From Pseudomonadota bacterium (GTDB lineage: Bacteria; Desulfobacterota; Desulfovibrionia; Desulfovibrionales; Desulfovibrionaceae), in assembly GCA_018822065.1 (NCBI GenBank), contig JAHJKV010000345.1:1-8974 (forward strand): DNA of 8,974 nucleotides, read 5' to 3'. Positions 6,401 to 8,974 of the stretch are shown in pieces; within the stretch, counting starts at the first letter, position 1, and each line of letters begins with the position of its first letter. Below the pieces are notes generated by a model that was not told where the DNA came from, searched no databases, and saw nothing but the letters and a program-made list of their open reading frames with translations. The position numbers and the translations under genes are program-made.

Positions 6401-6428
6401 TTGGCAATATAGTGTTATCTTCTGGAAT
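6401..6428 (+). promoter_or_regulatory. Candidate katG promoter
   Basis: TTGGCA (6401-6406; 5 of 6 matches to TTGACA) is followed after 16 bases by TGGAAT (6423-6428; 4 of 6 matches to TATAAT). Transcription would begin near 6435, leaving a leader of about 77 bases. The -10 is weak, as often found for activated promoters. Confidence 0.3.
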
Positions 6429-6500
6429 CTGCAAAAACACGCAGGCTCTGGTGAGCTTGATGTAATTCGCTCGATGAATTGAGAAAAGAAGTTTATCATT

Positions 6501-6506
6501 GGAGGT
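6501..6506 (+). promoter_or_regulatory. katG ribosome binding site (sets the start)
   Basis: GGAGGT ends five bases before the ATG at 6512. This strong Shine-Dalgarno fixes that ATG as the start in preference to the in-frame TTG at 6479, which would place the site inside the coding sequence. Confidence 0.8.
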
Positions 6507-6511
6507 TTAAA

Positions 6512-8704
6512 ATGAGTGACGAGAAAAAATGCCCGGTAACAGGCCATTCAAGCAGTCAAGTGGCCGGTGGTGGAACATCAAACCGAGATTGGTGGCCCAA
6601 GCAGCTGAATCTTCATATTCTGCACCAGCATTCAGCGAAGTCCGACCCCATGGGCGAGGACTTTAACTACGCTGAGGCGTTCAAGAGCCTCGACCTTGAC
6701 GCTCTGAAAAAAGATATCTTTGAGGTCATGACGACCTCACAGGATTGGTGGCCTGCCGACTACGGACACTATGGTCCGCTGTTCATTCGGATGGCATGGC
6801 ACAGCGCGGGAACATATCGCACCGGTGATGGGCGTGGAGGAGCCGGCTCCGGCAACCAACGATTGGCTCCGCTCAATAGCTGGCCTGACAATGTCAACCT
6901 CGACAAAGCTCGAAGGTTGCTGTGGCCGATCAAACAGAAGTACGGCAGGAAAATCTCATGGGCCGACCTCATGATATTTGCGGGCAATTGCGCCATAGAG
7001 TCTATGGGGCTGAAACCTTTTGGTTTCGCTGGTGGACGTGAGGATATTTGGGAGCCGGAAGAGGATATCTATTGGGGGGCTGAGGATACTTGGCTCGGCG
7101 ACGACCGCTACCAAGGCGACCGTAAACTGGATAATCCGCTCGCTGCAGTGCAGATGGGCCTGATCTACGTGAACCCTGAAGGGCCGGGCGGCAATCCTGA
7201 TCCGGTGGCTTCCGGCCTTGATGTTCGTGAGACTTTTGGCCGTATGGGCATGAACGATGAAGAGACGGTCGCGCTTGTTGCTGGTGGGCATACCTTCGGA
7301 AAATGCCACGGTGCTGGCGATGCCACTCATGTCGGGCCCGAGCCGGAGGGCGCTGGCATCGAAGAACAGGGATTCGGCTGGAAGAGCAGCTTTGGTAGTG
7401 GAAAAGGCGGCGACACGATCAGCAGCGGCATCGAGGGAGCATGGAAGCCCAATCCGATCAAATGGGATATGGGCTATCTCAAGGTGCTGTTCAAATACGA
7501 GTGGGAGCTTTTGAAGAGCCCTGCGGGAGCGCATCAGTGGCTGGCCAAAGATGTGGCTGAGGAAGATATGGTGGTGGATGCTCACGATCCTTCCAAGAAG
7601 CATCGGCCAATGATGACCACAGCGGACCTCTCTCTTCGCTATGACCCGATCTACGAGCCGATTTCGCGGCGGTTCCTCGAAAACCCGGATGCGTTTGCGG
7701 ATGCGTTTGTCCGAGCGTGGTTCAAACTGACTCATCGCGACATGGGCCCACGGTCCCGTTACCTCGGAGCCGATGTTCCTGCTGAGGAACTCATCTGGCA
7801 AGACCCGGTGCCCGTCGTGGATCATGCGCTGGTCGACGAGAAGGATATCGCTGATCTCAAGAGCAAGATCATTGCCTCTGGCCTGTCCATCTCAGACCTG
7901 GTCTCGACTGCATGGGCATCGGCATCCACGTTCCGTGGTTCTGACAAGCGAGGTGGAGCCAATGGTGCCCGGATTCGTTTTGCGCCGCAGAAGGACTGGG
8001 AAGTGAACCAGCCTGACACGTTGGCTTCCGTGTTACAGACCCTGGAGGGAATCCAAGAGGGGTTCAACAAGGAGCAGACAGGCGGAAAGAGGGTTTCGCT
8101 GGCAGACCTCATCGTCCTTGGTGGATGCGCAGGAGTCGAGCAGGCAGCCAAGAAGGGGGGGCATGATGTGAGCGTCCCCTTTGCTCCAGGCCGAACCGAT
8201 GCATTGGAGGAACAAACCGCTGCGAAATCATTCTCAGTCCTTGAACCGGTTGCAGACGGTTTCCGCAACTATCTAAAGACCAAGTATACCGTGTCGTCGG
8301 AGGAACTGTTGGTCGACCGCGCGCAGTTGCTGACGCTGACCGCACCCGAGATGACAGTCCTCGTTGGTGGCATGCGCGTTCTCAATACCAATGTCGGCCA
8401 GTCTGGACATGGTCTCTTTACCACGCGCCCAGAGACACTTACCAATGACTTCTTCGTGAATCTGCTCGATATGGGCACGACATGGGCAGCAACCTCGGAC
8501 GACCAGTTGTTTGAAGGGCGAGTCCGTAGAACAGGAGAGCTCAAGTGGACCGGCACCCGTGTCGATCTGATTTTCGGCTCGAACTCTCAGCTTCGGGCTC
8601 TGGCGGAGGTCTATGGATGCGAAGACTCGCAGGAGAAGTTCGTGGCGGATTTCGTAGCTGCATGGGACAAGGTCATGAACCTTGATCGGTTCGACCTCGA
8701 TTGA
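6512..8704 (+). CDS. katG: Catalase-peroxidase KatG
   Basis: This bifunctional heme enzyme removes hydrogen peroxide by catalase and peroxidase reactions. The protein has 730 residues, normal for the family. The N-terminus (MSDEKKCPVTGH) is typical and carries no export signal, so it is cytoplasmic. The N-terminal heme domain (about 40-420) has the distal motif RMAWHSAGTYR with Arg93, Trp96 and His97, Tyr219 in GLIYVNPEGPGG, and Met245 in GRMGMND. Trp96-Tyr219-Met245 would form the cross-linked adduct needed for catalase activity. GGHTFGKCHGAG supplies the proximal heme ligand His260. The inactive duplicated C-terminal domain (about 430-730) includes ASTFRGSDKRGGANGARIR. All key residues are present and there is no frameshift, so it should be active. 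The gene stands alone with its own promoter region and terminator, and no katG regulator gene is visible in the window. Confidence 0.97.
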   Translation: MSDEKKCPVTGHSSSQVAGGGTSNRDWWPKQLNLHILHQHSAKSDPMGEDFNYAEAFKSLDLDALKKDIFEVMTTSQDWWPADYGHYGPLFIRMAWHSAGTYRTGDGRGGAGSGNQRLAPLNSWPDNVNLDKARRLLWPIKQKYGRKISWADLMIFAGNCAIESMGLKPFGFAGGREDIWEPEEDIYWGAEDTWLGDDRYQGDRKLDNPLAAVQMGLIYVNPEGPGGNPDPVASGLDVRETFGRMGMNDEETVALVAGGHTFGKCHGAGDATHVGPEPEGAGIEEQGFGWKSSFGSGKGGDTISSGIEGAWKPNPIKWDMGYLKVLFKYEWELLKSPAGAHQWLAKDVAEEDMVVDAHDPSKKHRPMMTTADLSLRYDPIYEPISRRFLENPDAFADAFVRAWFKLTHRDMGPRSRYLGADVPAEELIWQDPVPVVDHALVDEKDIADLKSKIIASGLSISDLVSTAWASASTFRGSDKRGGANGARIRFAPQKDWEVNQPDTLASVLQTLEGIQEGFNKEQTGGKRVSLADLIVLGGCAGVEQAAKKGGHDVSVPFAPGRTDALEEQTAAKSFSVLEPVADGFRNYLKTKYTVSSEELLVDRAQLLTLTAPEMTVLVGGMRVLNTNVGQSGHGLFTTRPETLTNDFFVNLLDMGTTWAATSDDQLFEGRVRRTGELKWTGTRVDLIFGSNSQLRALAEVYGCEDSQEKFVADFVAAWDKVMNLDRFDLD

Positions 8705-8820
8705 GCACACAACCAGCCAGCACATCCGGGCGACTTTTATTCAGGTTATGAAGCGTCATGCAGACATACGGATAGAAATCACTCGTCCATACTCAGGCTA
8801 GCCATAGGCTTTAATTATTA
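8705..8820 (+). other. 3' untranslated stretch of katG
   Basis: About 115 bases lie between the katG stop and the terminator. I see no gene here, only a short GGCTAGCC palindrome near 8798. The distance is long for a simple terminator arrangement, so the hairpin at 8821 may mainly serve the convergent reading frame. Confidence 0.4.
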
Positions 8821-8854
8821 AAGGGGTTACAAGATTAATTTCTTGTAACCCCTT
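8821..8854. terminator. Strong bidirectional hairpin terminator downstream of katG
   Basis: A perfect 14-bp stem (AAGGGGTTACAAGA at 8821-8834 with TCTTGTAACCCCTT at 8841-8854) encloses the loop TTAATT. On the minus strand it is followed by TAATAATTAAAG, on the plus strand by GCTTGCG, so neither side has a long T-run. The position between convergent frames fits a two-way terminator. Confidence 0.75.
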
Positions 8855-8974
8855 GCTTGCGTTTGGCCCTTTGACCAGACAACTTCACCCTCTTCTCTGC
8901 ATATTTCTTGATATTCCGTATAATACGCTTGACTTTTCTGTCACCATGTTGTCTAGTCATACAACTAGATATCA
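8835..8974 (-). CDS. Short, very basic protein, possibly 3' end of a gene entering from the right
   Basis: The minus-strand frame is open from the window edge to a TAA at 8837-8835. The first ATG (8960) would give 41 residues: MTRQHGDRKVKRIIRNIKKY, then AEKRVKLSGQRAKRKQGVTR, ending in Asn. It is rich in Lys and Arg, with almost no acidic residues. The frame stays open upstream of that ATG (ISSC before it), and no Shine-Dalgarno precedes the ATG, so it may be the C-terminus of a longer protein. Its stop codon sits exactly in the loop of the hairpin at 8821-8854. A basic tail like this could bind nucleic acid, but I do not recognise the family. Confidence 0.4.
   Translation of the reverse strand, partial: ISSCMTRQHGDRKVKRIIRNIKKYAEKRVKLSGQRAKRKQGVTRN

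Larger units (their letters stand above)
6114..6511. other. Divergent intergenic region between M81 and katG
   Basis: These 398 bases must carry the promoters of both divergent genes. I see the dyad at 6295-6308, a possible katG promoter at 6401-6428 and the katG ribosome binding site at 6501-6506. For the M81 gene TTGCCA occurs on the minus strand around 6219-6224, but no good -10 element at normal spacing. No clear OxyR, PerR or Fur box was recognised. A 33-codon minus-strand frame (6401 to 6300) lacks a Shine-Dalgarno and is not called. Confidence 0.5.

Noticed and set aside
6300..6401. 33-codon minus-strand frame in the M81-katG gap
   Set aside because: It has no Shine-Dalgarno, and a frame this short is expected by chance.
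6956..7825. 289-codon minus-strand frame opposite katG
   Set aside because: It is an antisense shadow of a highly conserved gene in GC-rich coding DNA.
8919..8924. TATAAT as a plus-strand -10 element near the right edge
   Set aside because: There is no -35 element at the right distance, and it lies inside the minus-strand basic frame.

Overview
The window looks like accessory DNA in a Gram-negative bacterium. Base composition changes sharply along it. Hand counts of single 60-base blocks give about 62% GC in the threonine aldolase gene (901-960), 45% in the racemase (2041-2100), 20% in the gap at 4201-4260 and 57% in katG (7201-7260). This patchwork suggests segments of different origin joined together. 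No tRNA, transposase, integrase or CRISPR array was seen. A Desulfovibrio-like or other proteobacterial host is possible, but that is a guess from composition and gene content only.

Layout. Bases 1-97 are the 3' end of an unidentified plus-strand gene, closed by a strong hairpin terminator. Next comes a plus-strand low-specificity L-threonine aldolase (337-1356) followed by another hairpin. Bases 1440-1901 hold no intact gene. They contain a decayed minus-strand coding remnant, three closely spaced dyads and one larger inverted repeat. A minus-strand two-gene unit follows (transcribed 4102 to 1902): a DUF1611-family P-loop protein (related to DgcN, a D-glutamate N-acetyltransferase), then an ornithine/alanine-racemase-family PLP enzyme whose start codon shares one base with the preceding stop (TGATG). 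Upstream lies a very AT-rich control region (4103-4460) and a possible 56-codon plus-strand gene fragment. That fragment runs into the 3' end of a minus-strand M81 (MlrC-like) metallopeptidase (4629-6113). A 398-base intergenic region with a perfect 6-2-6 dyad separates it from the divergent catalase-peroxidase gene katG (6512-8704). katG is followed by a 14-bp perfect hairpin. A short, very basic minus-strand reading frame enters from the right edge and stops inside the loop of that hairpin.

How the genes may work together. The racemase and DUF1611 protein are almost certainly co-translated. With the family knowledge that DUF1611 members act on D-amino acids, they suggest a two-step route for making or breaking down a D-amino acid. 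The adjacent M81 peptidase belongs to a family that cleaves small unusual peptides and could feed the route, but it has its own gap and probably its own promoter. Threonine aldolase and KatG look like independent metabolic and stress genes. The linked D-amino-acid idea is inference; the gene families are well supported by motifs.
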